From the NCBI GenBank assembly GCA_963804055.1, contig CAWDOU010000001.1:744001-808000 (forward strand): 64,000 nucleotides of DNA, read 5' to 3'. The position numbers and the translations under genes are program-made. Under the pieces are notes generated by a model, which saw nothing but the letters and a program-made list of their open reading frames with translations, searched no databases and was not told where the DNA came from. Origin of the DNA: Bog-473 sp963804055. Lineage in GTDB: Bacteria; Actinomycetota; Acidimicrobiia; Acidimicrobiales; RAAP-2. Positions 38,955 through 47,226 of this stretch are shown here, piece by piece (within the stretch, counting starts at the first letter, position 1; each line of letters opens with the position of its first letter).

Positions 38955-38990
38955 GTGATCACCCGGGTGATGGAATCCTGGCGGCTGGGC

Positions 38991-40247
38991 CTACGGGCGG
39001 GCCGCCCCGATGAGGCCTTCGGTGAAGATGGGCGAGTAGGACACCGTCGATCCCGTGAAGGGGGCCTGAATCACGGTGTCCGTCCCATAAGGCCCCGAAC
39101 CGGTGTACATGACGACGTGGTCGACCGCATTGTCGCCGTCGAGGTTGTAATAGAAGAGCAGGTCACCGGGCTGGAGCGCGTCGAGCGACACATGGGTGAG
39201 GGCGGGCCATTCCGTCTCGGTCGTCCTCGGGATGGAGATGCCAGCCTGGCCCCAGGCCCACTGCACGAGTCCGGAGCAATCGAAGCCGACGCCGGGCTGC
39301 TCGCCGCCGAAGACGTAGGGCACGCCCAGCTGGGACACCGCCGCCTGCACGGCGGCCATCCCCGCGCTCCCGCCCGAGGCCGATCCTCCGACCGGTCCGG
39401 TCGCTCCGCCGGCCTGGTTGGCCGCCGCCGTGGCCGCCGCTGCGCTCGACGAGCCGCCGACGGCTCCGGCCACGGTCGCCGCGGTGGCTGCAGCCGCGGC
39501 TGCCTTCTGCTGCGCCGCCGCGCTCCGTGCCGCCGCCGCCGCCGCAGCTTCCTGCTGCGCTTCTTGAATAGCAGCGGCCGCGACTTCCTGCGCGAGTTGT
39601 CCCTGCACCTGGCTCAAGGTCGCTTTGGTCGTGGAGGCTTCCTGCTCGTTCGCCTGCGCCAGCGACTTCGCCTGCACGGCCTGTGACTGCGCCTGTGCGG
39701 CTTCCGACTGCTGCGCCACTTCCTGCGATTGGAGCTGCGTCTCCGACTGCAACAGCGAGGCCTCGTCCTTGGTGAGGTTGCCGACGATCTGATTCGTGTA
39801 CTGGTTGCGCGCTTCGTTCATGGTTGCCGACGTCGAGAAGTAGGAGGCGAACCCGGTCTCGGGGGTTCCGTAGATGTAGGCCTGCACCGCGTCAGCCGAC
39901 ACGAGGCGACGATCGACGTTCACTGCCGACCGCGCGTGCACGAGATTGGCGGCGATGGTCTGCAGCGCGGTCTGCGCGTCCTGAAGGTTCTGCTCGGCCG
40001 TGTTGTACTTGTCGTCAAGGACGGAGGTCTGTTGCTCCTCCTGGGCCAGGGTGGCCTCGATCTGGCCGACCTGCGATTGCGTGGCGTTGATCTGGGACTG
40101 GTTCGGGGCGGGTCCCGGCAGTGTGGTGGATGTGGTCGCGCCCGCGCCGGTCGCGCCTGCCGTCGACAGCATGGCGGCGAGCACGCCCACGACCATGGTC
40201 ATCCTGACGAGGGGAGCCCGCCTGCGGACAGTGCCCCGACAATTCAC
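38991..40247 (-). CDS. Exported NlpC/P60 peptidoglycan hydrolase with coiled coil
   Basis: The product is 418 residues from GTG 40247. A signal peptide (MTMVVGVLAAMLSTAGATGAGA) leads to a long Gln/Ala/Glu-rich coiled coil (about 45-220), an Ala-rich and Gly/Ser linker, and the C-terminal NlpC/P60 domain (about 305-418). The catalytic Cys is in GVGFDCSGLVQWAWGQAG and the His in AVDHVVMYTGSG. It is built like RipA/CwlO-type D,L-endopeptidases that split stem peptides, with the coiled coil as the inhibitory or partner-binding part. It diverges from the carboxylesterase gene. Longer in-frame starts exist upstream but would precede the signal peptide. Confidence 0.87.
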   Translation of the reverse strand: MNCRGTVRRRAPLVRMTMVVGVLAAMLSTAGATGAGATTSTTLPGPAPNQSQINATQSQVGQIEATLAQEEQQTSVLDDKYNTAEQNLQDAQTALQTIAANLVHARSAVNVDRRLVSADAVQAYIYGTPETGFASYFSTSATMNEARNQYTNQIVGNLTKDEASLLQSETQLQSQEVAQQSEAAQAQSQAVQAKSLAQANEQEASTTKATLSQVQGQLAQEVAAAAIQEAQQEAAAAAAARSAAAQQKAAAAAATAATVAGAVGGSSSAAAATAAANQAGGATGPVGGSASGGSAGMAAVQAAVSQLGVPYVFGGEQPGVGFDCSGLVQWAWGQAGISIPRTTETEWPALTHVSLDALQPGDLLFYYNLDGDNAVDHVVMYTGSGPYGTDTVIQAPFTGSTVSYSPIFTEGLIGAARP

Positions 40248-40402
40248 TGCATCCACGGCGCAACAGCGTAATGGCTGCTTGGTGGCATATTCGGCATCCC
40301 CTCTGTCTCCGTCCGGTTGCATCCCGATTTCGCGCGCTGTTCACCTTCCGTTCGTGTATCGGCCCGATCGGCGCTTCGATTGACCGTTCAGGTTTGTCTC
40401 CA

Positions 40403-40408
40403 TAGGGT
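40403..40408 (+). promoter_or_regulatory. TANNNT -10 box for leaderless carboxylesterase gene
   Basis: TAGGGT is followed by 7 nt and then GTG 40416. Confidence 0.45.
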
Positions 40409-40415
40409 CCCCGAC

Positions 40416-41987
40416 GTGCATGGCGTCGTTTCTGTGACCCAGGGGAGACTCAGGGGCGTCTGGCGTGGCGATCTGTGGTCGTTTTCGGGCATTCCGTACG
40501 GCCGTGCGCCGGTGGGCGCGTTGCGATGGCGCCCCCCGTTGGAGGCTGAAGGCTGGAGCGCGGTCCGTGACGCATCGACGTTCGGTCCGATCGCGCCGCA
40601 AACGGCCGCCTCGCCGGGGATCACGAGCCCGTCGGACCCGTCGTCCTCCGAGCCGCACAGTGAGGACTGCCTTTCGCTCAACGTGTGGACCCCGGAGCTG
40701 CCGGCGTCACCGACAGGAGAGCCGGGGCAGGGCCGCCCGGTCATGGTGTTCATCCACGGGGGCGGGTTCACCTCGGGCAGCGGGTCGGTCTTCCTCTACC
40801 GGGGCGGGGAGCTGGTGCGCAACGGCGACGCGGTCGTCGTGACGATCAACTACCGGCTCGGTGCCCTCGGCTTCCTGGGTCACCGGGACCTGGCCGGTCC
40901 GGATGCACTGGTCGGGAATTGGGGCCTGCACGACCAGGTGGCCGCCTTGCGCTGGGTGCGCGACAACATCGCGGTGTTCGGCGGCGACCCGAGCGCCGTG
41001 ACCATCTTCGGTGAATCGGCCGGCGGCTTCAGCGTGGCCACGCTGCTCGGGACGCCCGCGGCAAAGGGTCTCTTCCGGCGCGCCATCGTGCAGAGCGGGG
41101 GAGTGCATGTGCATTCGCTCGCGGAGGCGGAACGAGCGGCGGATCGATTGGCGGCTGTTCTCGGCATTGCCTCGTGCACCAGGGCGACGTTGGAGGGCAT
41201 CCCGGCGATGGACCTCGTGGCGGCGACGGAGGAGATGGGGAAACGGACTCCTGATCCGGGAATGATCCCGCTGCCGTTCCTCCCGGTTGTCGACGGCGTC
41301 CTCCTGCCCGACCATCCGCTGCGCGCCGTGGCCAGAGGCGCGTCCACCGGCGTCGACCTGTTGGTTGGGACGAACCGGGACGAGCTGACGCTCTTCGGCC
41401 TCGGCAACCCCTCGCTGATGGCGCTCGATGCGGACGGCGTGACGCGCTGGGTGGGGAACGCAGCGCCGGACATGTCCGCCGCCGACGTGATCGACGCCTA
41501 CCGGGCGGCCCGGAGCGCACGCGGGGAACCGATCGAACCCACCGCCCTGTGGGTCGCCATCGGGACCGACGTGGTCTTCCGCTGGCCCAGTCTCCAGCTG
41601 GCGGCGGCCCACGGTGCCCATGGCTCGCGCACCTACGTCTATCTGTTCGACTGGGAATCGCCGGCTTTCGGCGGGATCCTGGGCTCCACCCATGCGCTGG
41701 AGCTGCCATTCGTCTTCGGGGCGGTCCACCTGCCGGTGGTGCAGGTCTTCTCGGGCGGCGGCCCGGCGGTCGAGACGCTCTCGGCTCAGATGCAGGGGGC
41801 CTGGCTGGCCTTCGCCGCCTCCGGCGACCCCAGCCACGACGGGATCGGGACATGGCGTCCCTGGGAGCCGGTCGGCCGCACCACCATGGTCTTCGGGGCG
41901 CGGACCCGCCCCGAGTCAGCGCCGCGCGACGAAGAGCTCGAGGTCCTGGCCCGTGCCCGCCCGCTGGTGGCGGGTATCCCCGGGTAG
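40416..41987 (+). CDS. Type B carboxylesterase
   Basis: The product is 523 residues of the carboxylesterase/cholinesterase family. FSGIPYGRAPVGALRW, EDCLSLNVWTP, the oxyanion GGGF in VFIHGGGFTSGSG, and the nucleophile elbow TIFGESAGGFSVATLLG are clear. The acid is probably in LLVGTNRDELTLF and the His in GSTHALELPFVFG. No signal peptide is present, so it is cytoplasmic. It hydrolyses carboxylic esters; the natural substrate is unknown. The TAGGGT box supports GTG 40416 over the longer in-frame extension. Confidence 0.9.
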   Translation: MHGVVSVTQGRLRGVWRGDLWSFSGIPYGRAPVGALRWRPPLEAEGWSAVRDASTFGPIAPQTAASPGITSPSDPSSSEPHSEDCLSLNVWTPELPASPTGEPGQGRPVMVFIHGGGFTSGSGSVFLYRGGELVRNGDAVVVTINYRLGALGFLGHRDLAGPDALVGNWGLHDQVAALRWVRDNIAVFGGDPSAVTIFGESAGGFSVATLLGTPAAKGLFRRAIVQSGGVHVHSLAEAERAADRLAAVLGIASCTRATLEGIPAMDLVAATEEMGKRTPDPGMIPLPFLPVVDGVLLPDHPLRAVARGASTGVDLLVGTNRDELTLFGLGNPSLMALDADGVTRWVGNAAPDMSAADVIDAYRAARSARGEPIEPTALWVAIGTDVVFRWPSLQLAAAHGAHGSRTYVYLFDWESPAFGGILGSTHALELPFVFGAVHLPVVQVFSGGGPAVETLSAQMQGAWLAFAASGDPSHDGIGTWRPWEPVGRTTMVFGARTRPESAPRDEELEVLARARPLVAGIPG

Positions 41988-42001
41988 ACGGGTCCGGACG
42001 C

Positions 42002-42050
42002 GACGAGGCCCCGGGGACTCCCGGCGAGGGGCGGGCCCGGGGCCTTCGTC
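42002..42050. terminator. Strong hairpin between convergent genes
   Basis: GACGAGGCCCCGGG (42002-42015) pairs with CCCGGGGCCTTCGTC (42036-42050) with one bulged T. It sits between the stops of the carboxylesterase (41987) and the minus-strand secreted protein (42062), so it can serve both directions. No U-tract is present. Confidence 0.6.
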
Positions 42051-42061
42051 AGCGCTGCGTG

Positions 42062-42901
42062 TTACCGGCGGCCGCCGAAGCCGGGCTGGCCACCGCCGTG
42101 CGGGCCCGCGCCGCCCGCGGACCCGGGACCGCCCGCGGACCCGGGACCGCCCGCCGGACCGTGGGGGAACGACCCGCCGTCGGGAGGCGACCCGTCCCAG
42201 CCGGGCGTGCGGTTCGGCTGGGGCGCCGCGGGCTGCACCTGGGGAACACCATGCTGCCCCGACGTCGCTGCGTCCGTCGTCGGCTGCTGCGGCTGCGGTG
42301 CCGGCGCCGGCGCCGTCGTCGTCGTCGGCGGCTGCGGGTGCGGCCACGGGGCCGCGCTGAAGACGGCGACGACCTGCGCGTCCAGGTCGCGCGGCGTGGT
42401 GGCGTCGGGCAGCCCGAATGCGCTCACCTGCTCACCGTCGGTGACGCCGGTGGGGCGCGCGCCTCTCTGGAAGTACTTCGTGCTCGACGAGACGAGCACG
42501 GTGTCGGTGCCGTGGCGGTTGCTCAACGTGATGGTCGAACCCGCGACGTTGGTGACGCGGCCGCTGACCCTCTCGGGGAACACGATCACACTGGTCGCCG
42601 TCGGGCTCGCCGCGGTCGGGTCGAGCGTCACGGCGACGTTCTCGCCCTGCAGCACGCCCGGAGGCGCCACCGCGGTCCCGGGCTCCGAGTAGGTCGTCCC
42701 GCTCGTCGTGCCCACCGTCTCGGTGGTTCCGTCGTACTTCTGGAGCACGAAGTCACCGGACGCCACCGAGGTGACCCGACCCCGAAGGTCGGGAGCGGAC
42801 GTCCGCTCGTGTGCCGCCGCTGTCCCCTCCGCAGTGAGCAGGGCAAGCGCAGCGGCCGAGAGTGAGACTCCCGCAATACGCATTGTCTTGTGCAGCTGCA
42901 T
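42062..42901 (-). CDS. Secreted protein with two DUF5666-like domains
   Basis: The product is 279 residues. The signal peptide is MRIAGVSLSAAALALLTAEGTAAA. Two similar beta units follow: LRGRVTSVASGDFVLQKYDG with GENVAVTLD, and VSGRVTNVAGSTITLSNRHG with GEQVSAFGL. This is the RVTxVxGxxITL pattern of DUF5666. The C-terminal 90 residues are a Pro/Gln/Gly-rich tail with repeated GGPGSAGG. GGAGGTG is a Shine-Dalgarno about 10 nt before ATG 42901. Function is unknown; it is probably an extracytoplasmic binding protein. Confidence 0.75.
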   Translation of the reverse strand: MQLHKTMRIAGVSLSAAALALLTAEGTAAAHERTSAPDLRGRVTSVASGDFVLQKYDGTTETVGTTSGTTYSEPGTAVAPPGVLQGENVAVTLDPTAASPTATSVIVFPERVSGRVTNVAGSTITLSNRHGTDTVLVSSSTKYFQRGARPTGVTDGEQVSAFGLPDATTPRDLDAQVVAVFSAAPWPHPQPPTTTTAPAPAPQPQQPTTDAATSGQHGVPQVQPAAPQPNRTPGWDGSPPDGGSFPHGPAGGPGSAGGPGSAGGAGPHGGGQPGFGGRR

Positions 42902-43054
42902 CGTTGGTATGCACCTCCGCTCGTGATGAGCCTGCAGCCGTCGATCCTCGAGATCGAACATGCAAGAGATTTGCACGGTCGGCTGAAGTCCAATTCCTTT
43001 CCAAATCGGACCGATCCAAGCGGTGCATGGTGGTGCCCCTTGCCTGCGCCGACG

Positions 43055-44317
43055 TCACACACCCGTGGACGGCGGCAATGTTGTGCTCGCCTTGTGCAAT
43101 CGCAACGGGAGATGGCGGATGCCCGTATGACGGTTGCTGCGCGTCCACTCCACCGGCGCGGAGAGCGTGAACGAGTCGAATGATCGGAGCACCTCTTCGA
43201 GCGCGATGCGGATCTCGAGGCGGGCGAGGTGCGCGCCGAGGCAGAAGTGGGCGCCATGGCCGAAGGCCAGGTGCGGATTGGGGTCGCGCCGCAGCACGAA
43301 TGCGTCGGGATCGTCGAACCGGCGTGGATCCCGGTTGGCCGAACCCTCCCAGACGACCACTTTCTGTCCTCGTTCGATGCGGGCACCGCCGAGCTCGCAG
43401 TCGAGCGTCGCCGTCCTGCGCTTCGAAGGCGACGGTGTGGTCCAGCGCAGGACCTCCTCCACTGCGGTGTCCATCGAGGCGCGCCCGGTCCTCAGGAGTT
43501 GGAGCTGGTCGGGCCAGTCGAGGAAGGCGAGCATGGCACCGGCCACTGCGTTGCGCGTCGTCTCGGCTCCCGCCGAGAACACCAGGGAGAAGAAGGCCAA
43601 AAGCTCATCGTCGGTCAACCGGGGAGGGTCCGCATCGGCGATCTCCGCGTGGATGACCGTCGAGAGCATGTCGGGCCCCGGTTCGACCCGCTTCTCGTCG
43701 ATGAGCGAGGCGCCGTACCCGTACATGACGCCGACGGCCGCTGCCCGCTCCGGCGTCAAGGAGAGGAAGTCTGATTCGTCCGGAATGTCGAAGATGTGCT
43801 CGACCGCATCGAAGAGGAGGTGTCGGTCGCCCTCCGGCACGCCGAGGAGGAGGCAGATGGCCTGCATCGGGAGCTCTGCCGCCACGTCGACCAGGAAGTC
43901 GCACTCCTCGCCGGCGGATTCGACGAGGCGGCGCATCCGGCCGCGCAGCTCCTGCTCCAGGCCGCGCACGGCCGCCGGCGTGAGGCCTCTGGTGACGAGG
44001 CGGCGGATACGGGCGTGGCGGGGGTCGTCCATCATGTTGAGGACCACGCCGGCCACGGGGAGGTCCTGAATGATCGTGCCGCCATAAGGGCGGTCGCCCC
44101 CCGTCTCCGACGAATACGTCGCGGGGTCACGCAGGACCTCGAGCACCTCGTCGTAGGTGGCCACGGACCAGAACCCCTCCCCGTCGGGGGTGTGGGCGGT
44201 GGGCTCGTGCCACCAGACGGGCGCCTGTTCGCGGTGGATCCGGAAGACCTCGTGTGGAAAGCCATCGGCGAAGGTGTCGAGATCGGTCAGGTCCACCTGC
44301 CTCAGATCGCCCTCCAC
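43055..44317 (-). CDS. Cytochrome P450
   Basis: The product is 420 residues. The I-helix is VFSAGAETTRNAVAG (AGxET), the K-helix ExxR is in VEEVLRWTTP, and the heme loop is LAFGHGAHFCLGAHLARLE with the Cys ligand. The N-terminal FPHEVFRIHREQAPVWWHEP and FWSVATYDEVLEVLRDP recall the CYP125/142 group of steroid and lipid hydroxylases, but the substrate cannot be fixed by eye. It is soluble, as in most bacteria, and no ferredoxin gene is adjacent. GTG 44317 has GAGG 9 nt upstream; its 5' end lies close to the divergent tRNA-Leu. Confidence 0.93.
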   Translation of the reverse strand: MEGDLRQVDLTDLDTFADGFPHEVFRIHREQAPVWWHEPTAHTPDGEGFWSVATYDEVLEVLRDPATYSSETGGDRPYGGTIIQDLPVAGVVLNMMDDPRHARIRRLVTRGLTPAAVRGLEQELRGRMRRLVESAGEECDFLVDVAAELPMQAICLLLGVPEGDRHLLFDAVEHIFDIPDESDFLSLTPERAAAVGVMYGYGASLIDEKRVEPGPDMLSTVIHAEIADADPPRLTDDELLAFFSLVFSAGAETTRNAVAGAMLAFLDWPDQLQLLRTGRASMDTAVEEVLRWTTPSPSKRRTATLDCELGGARIERGQKVVVWEGSANRDPRRFDDPDAFVLRRDPNPHLAFGHGAHFCLGAHLARLEIRIALEEVLRSFDSFTLSAPVEWTRSNRHTGIRHLPLRLHKASTTLPPSTGV

Positions 44318-44365
44318 CTGGCCATCCTCGTGACCGGCTCCCACTCGGTCAAGAATGGTGCTCCG

Positions 44366-44439
44366 GGGGGCGTAGCCCAATCGGCAGAGGCAGGGCGCTT
44401 AAACCGTCCCCAGTGAGGGTTCGAATCCCTCCGCCCCCA
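44366..44439 (+). tRNA. tRNA-Leu (anticodon TAA), short variable loop
   Basis: A 74-nt cloverleaf: acceptor GGGGGCG/CGCCCCC with discriminator A, T-arm GAGGG-TTCGAAT-CCCTC, anticodon stem GGGCG/CGTCC, loop CTTAAAC, anticodon TAA at 44400-44402. TAA reads UUA and A73 is the Leu identity base. The variable region is only CCAGT, though bacterial tRNA-Leu is normally type II with a long variable arm. No CCA is encoded. Isotype is therefore called from the anticodon and A73 only. Confidence 0.8.
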
Positions 44440-44498
44440 CGCTCCGCCCCCACGCAGTGGGCTTGCCCGTGGGGTGGATGTGGCGACCGTTCCCCTCC

Positions 44499-45272
44499 AT
44501 GACCCACGACACCGTCGAAGTCGCGGTCCTGGGGCCGATCGTCGTCCGTGGCGCGGCCGGGCCTTTCCGCCGGTCGGCGGCGCGGGAGCTGATCGTGTAC
44601 CTCGCTTTCCACCGCCACGGCGTCCGGCACGCCGAGTGGTCCCTGGCGCTCTGGCCTGATCGACCCGTATCGCTCGCCACCGCCCACTCCACGTCGTCCG
44701 ACGCTCGCCGGGCGCTCGGCCGGGATGCCGCAGGCCGTCCCCATCTTCCCCGCGGTGTCGACCTCCGCCTGGGCGACTCGGTCACCACAGACGTGGACCA
44801 CTTCGCGTCGCTCGCCACGACCGACCATCCCTACGGGCTCCACCGAGCCATGCGATTGGTCAGGGGCCCGGTTTTCGCCGGGTTGCACCGTACGGACTGG
44901 GCCGTGTTCGACGGTACCCAGCCGGACATCGAGGCCCTGGTCGTGCGCACGGCCCTGCGCGGTGCCGACGCGTTCGTCGAGCTCGGCTGCGGTGACGAGG
45001 CCGAGTGGATGGTCCGCAAGGCACTTCGCGTCAGCCCCTACGACGAGCGTCTCTACCGGGCACTGCTCGTGGCCACCGCCGCCCAGGGCAACCGGGCCCG
45101 GCTGCACGCAGCCATGGCGCAGTTGCGGACGCTGGCGGGAGAGGTGGCCCGCCCACCGGCCCGGCCGGCGGTGGGCGCCGGGGCGGGCTGCCTCCATCCT
45201 GCGACGACGGACCTGTACCGTGACCTGCTCCTCGGATCCCCTGCCGCAGGAGGGCACCCCGCCAGGCTGTAG
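44499..45272 (+). CDS. BTAD-domain (SARP-like) protein
   Basis: The product is 257 residues. The first 95 residues (VEVAVLGPIVVRG, ARELIVYLAFHRHGVRHAEW, LALWPDRPVSLATAHSTSSDARRAL) match the winged-helix start of SARP-type regulators. The rest is an all-helical bacterial transcriptional activator domain with ECGCGDEAEWMVRKALRVSPY-like repeats (ELGCGDEAEWMVRKALRVSP) and DERLYRALLVATAAQGN. No ATPase domain or sensor follows. It lies 59 nt after tRNA-Leu and 14 nt before a membrane-anchored protein gene, so it may regulate that glycan operon, which is an inference. Confidence 0.72.
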   Translation: MTHDTVEVAVLGPIVVRGAAGPFRRSAARELIVYLAFHRHGVRHAEWSLALWPDRPVSLATAHSTSSDARRALGRDAAGRPHLPRGVDLRLGDSVTTDVDHFASLATTDHPYGLHRAMRLVRGPVFAGLHRTDWAVFDGTQPDIEALVVRTALRGADAFVELGCGDEAEWMVRKALRVSPYDERLYRALLVATAAQGNRARLHAAMAQLRTLAGEVARPPARPAVGAGAGCLHPATTDLYRDLLLGSPAAGGHPARL

Positions 45273-45286
45273 GGTTGCCACCCGCC

Positions 45287-46138
45287 ATGGCGAGAAGCTC
45301 TTCTGGGAAATCGGTCGCACGCGCCGCCGCTACGGGCGGCGGCACCACCTACCGCGGGCAGATGCCGGTGAACTGGTACGCCGCGCTCGTCGTCATCATC
45401 GTCATCGGTGTGGCCTCCATCGCGCTGGCCAAGTACAACTACAACAAGACGGCAGCGGTGGTCGAGCCGGCGGTCGGGACCTCGTGGCACGCCGGCCTGG
45501 CTTTCGACATCTGCGGGACCATGGAGGCCGCCCTCCCCGCATCGCCCAGCACCACCAAGACGGGGCTCACGTCGAGCGGTGGTGGTGTCCTCCTCATCGC
45601 GCCGAAGACCGCCGCCGAAGCGGGCAACAACGCGACCCTGGGGAAGTTCGCCGACGGGTATACCGGGTTGACGTTGACCAACACCGAACTCAAATACCCA
45701 TCGACCAAGGTGCCGTCGTACACCAACGGGCAGAAGTGCGCCGTGGGGACACCCGACGCCGGCAAGGCCGGAGTGGTGCAGGCGCGGTCCTGGGTGATCT
45801 CGACCAGCACCGGCAAGAACAACGAAGAGGTGGAGACGGGGGGCGCCACGACGACGAAGCCTGCCGATCTCAAGTTCCTCGACCGCCAGCTGATCACGGT
45901 GGGATTCGTGCCCACGGGGACCTCGTTGCCGAAGCCGCCCGCCACCACCATCACCGGGCTCGTGCAGGTGCTGGCCGGCAACCAGGCTCCGGTGGCGACG
46001 ACGAGCACGACCGTCGCCGGCGAGACGTCGAGCACCGTGCAGTCGGCCACGACCACAACGGCCCCGGCTTCGTCCACGACGTCGACCGTGCCGGCCACGA
46101 CCACGACGAAGCCTTCGTCCACGACCACGACCAAGTAA
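45287..46138 (+). CDS. Membrane-anchored extracytoplasmic protein with Thr-rich tail
   Basis: The product is 283 residues. A basic Ser/Gly-rich N-terminus precedes one helix (WYAALVVIIVIGVASIALA, about 29-48). An outside domain of about 175 residues follows (FDICGTMEAALP, GLTLTNTELKYPSTKVPSY, WVISTSTGKNN) and the last 55 residues are a Thr/Ser tract. I do not recognise the fold. The stop overlaps the guanylyltransferase start as TAATG, so the two are co-translated, which suggests a shared envelope role. Confidence 0.68.
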   Translation: MARSSSGKSVARAAATGGGTTYRGQMPVNWYAALVVIIVIGVASIALAKYNYNKTAAVVEPAVGTSWHAGLAFDICGTMEAALPASPSTTKTGLTSSGGGVLLIAPKTAAEAGNNATLGKFADGYTGLTLTNTELKYPSTKVPSYTNGQKCAVGTPDAGKAGVVQARSWVISTSTGKNNEEVETGGATTTKPADLKFLDRQLITVGFVPTGTSLPKPPATTITGLVQVLAGNQAPVATTSTTVAGETSSTVQSATTTTAPASSTTSTVPATTTTKPSSTTTTK

Positions 46139-47214
46139 TGAAGGCAGTGGTCCTCGTCGGGGGCGAGGGGACGCGCCTGCGCCCCCTGACGCTCTCGACA
46201 CCCAAGCAGATGCTGCCGATCCTCGGTGTGCCCATGATCGAGCGGGTGCTCGGTCATCTGGCCGCCCACGGCATCGACGAGGCCGTCCTCTCGCTCGGCT
46301 ACCTGCCCGACGCGTTCATGGAGGCGTACCCCGACGGCCGGGTCGCCGGCATGGGCGTGACCTACGCGGTCGAGCCGGAGCCGCTCGACACGGCTGGCGC
46401 CGTCCGTTTTGCAGCAACCTTCGCCGGCATCGACCAGACCTTTGTCGTCGTCAACGGCGATGTGCTGACCGATCTCGATCTCACCACACTCATCAACTTC
46501 CACCGTGGGAGTGGGGCCGAAGGGACGATCGCGTTGCACCCGGTGCCGGACCCCTCGGCCTTCGGCGTGGTTCCCACGGACGAGGAGGGCCGGGTACTCG
46601 CCTTCATCGAGAAGCCGCCGCGCGACGAGGCGCCGACCAACGAGATCAATGCGGGCACGTACGTGCTCGAGCCCTCGGTCCTGTCCCGGATCCCCGAGGG
46701 TGGCCGGGTCTCCATCGAGCGGGAGATCTTTCCCGGCATGGTGCCCGATGGCAGGCTCTTCGCGCGCTCTGACGACAGCTACTGGCTCGATACGGGGACC
46801 CCTGCCGCCTATCTGGAAGCCAACTTCGACTACCTGAACCACAAGCGCGGCCCGATCACCAACCCGGTTGTCATGGACCGGGGTGACGGGGTCCTGCTGC
46901 AGGACCAGAGCGACGTCGAGGGGACGGTGCTGGCTCCCTCCCTCCTCTTCGCCGGTTGCGTGATCGAGTCGGGCGCCCGGGTCGAGCGCTGCATCCTCGG
47001 GCCGGGGACGGTCGTCTCCTCCGGGGCCGAGGTGACGGACTCGGTGCTCATGGCGGGGTGCCACGTGGCAGCCGACGCCAAGGTCAGCGGTTCTGTCATG
47101 GGGCCGCGCTCCATCGTGGGGCAGCGGGGCGATGTCAGGGCGGTCTCGGTCCTCGGCGCCGATGCAGTGGTCTCGTCCGGGACGCTCGTCGACGGCGAGC
47201 GCGTGTCGGGCTAG
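46138..47214 (+). CDS. manC: Mannose-1-phosphate guanylyltransferase
   Basis: The product is 358 residues. The nucleotidyltransferase domain (about 1-235) has VVLVGGEGTRLRPLTLSTPK, VVVNGDVLTDLDL, GVVPTDEEGRVLAFIEKPP and NAGTYVLEPSVL. A left-handed beta-helix follows with hexapeptides such as VIESGARVERCILGPGTVV. The closest known type is mycobacterial Rv3264c, called ManB there, which makes GDP-mannose from mannose-1-P and GTP. UTP or dTTP use cannot be excluded by eye. The start overlaps the preceding stop. The cofactor F420 genes 1.7 kb downstream mirror the order in other actinobacteria. Confidence 0.82.
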   Translation: MKAVVLVGGEGTRLRPLTLSTPKQMLPILGVPMIERVLGHLAAHGIDEAVLSLGYLPDAFMEAYPDGRVAGMGVTYAVEPEPLDTAGAVRFAATFAGIDQTFVVVNGDVLTDLDLTTLINFHRGSGAEGTIALHPVPDPSAFGVVPTDEEGRVLAFIEKPPRDEAPTNEINAGTYVLEPSVLSRIPEGGRVSIEREIFPGMVPDGRLFARSDDSYWLDTGTPAAYLEANFDYLNHKRGPITNPVVMDRGDGVLLQDQSDVEGTVLAPSLLFAGCVIESGARVERCILGPGTVVSSGAEVTDSVLMAGCHVAADAKVSGSVMGPRSIVGQRGDVRAVSVLGADAVVSSGTLVDGERVSG

Positions 47215-47226
47215 AAAGGCCGGGAC

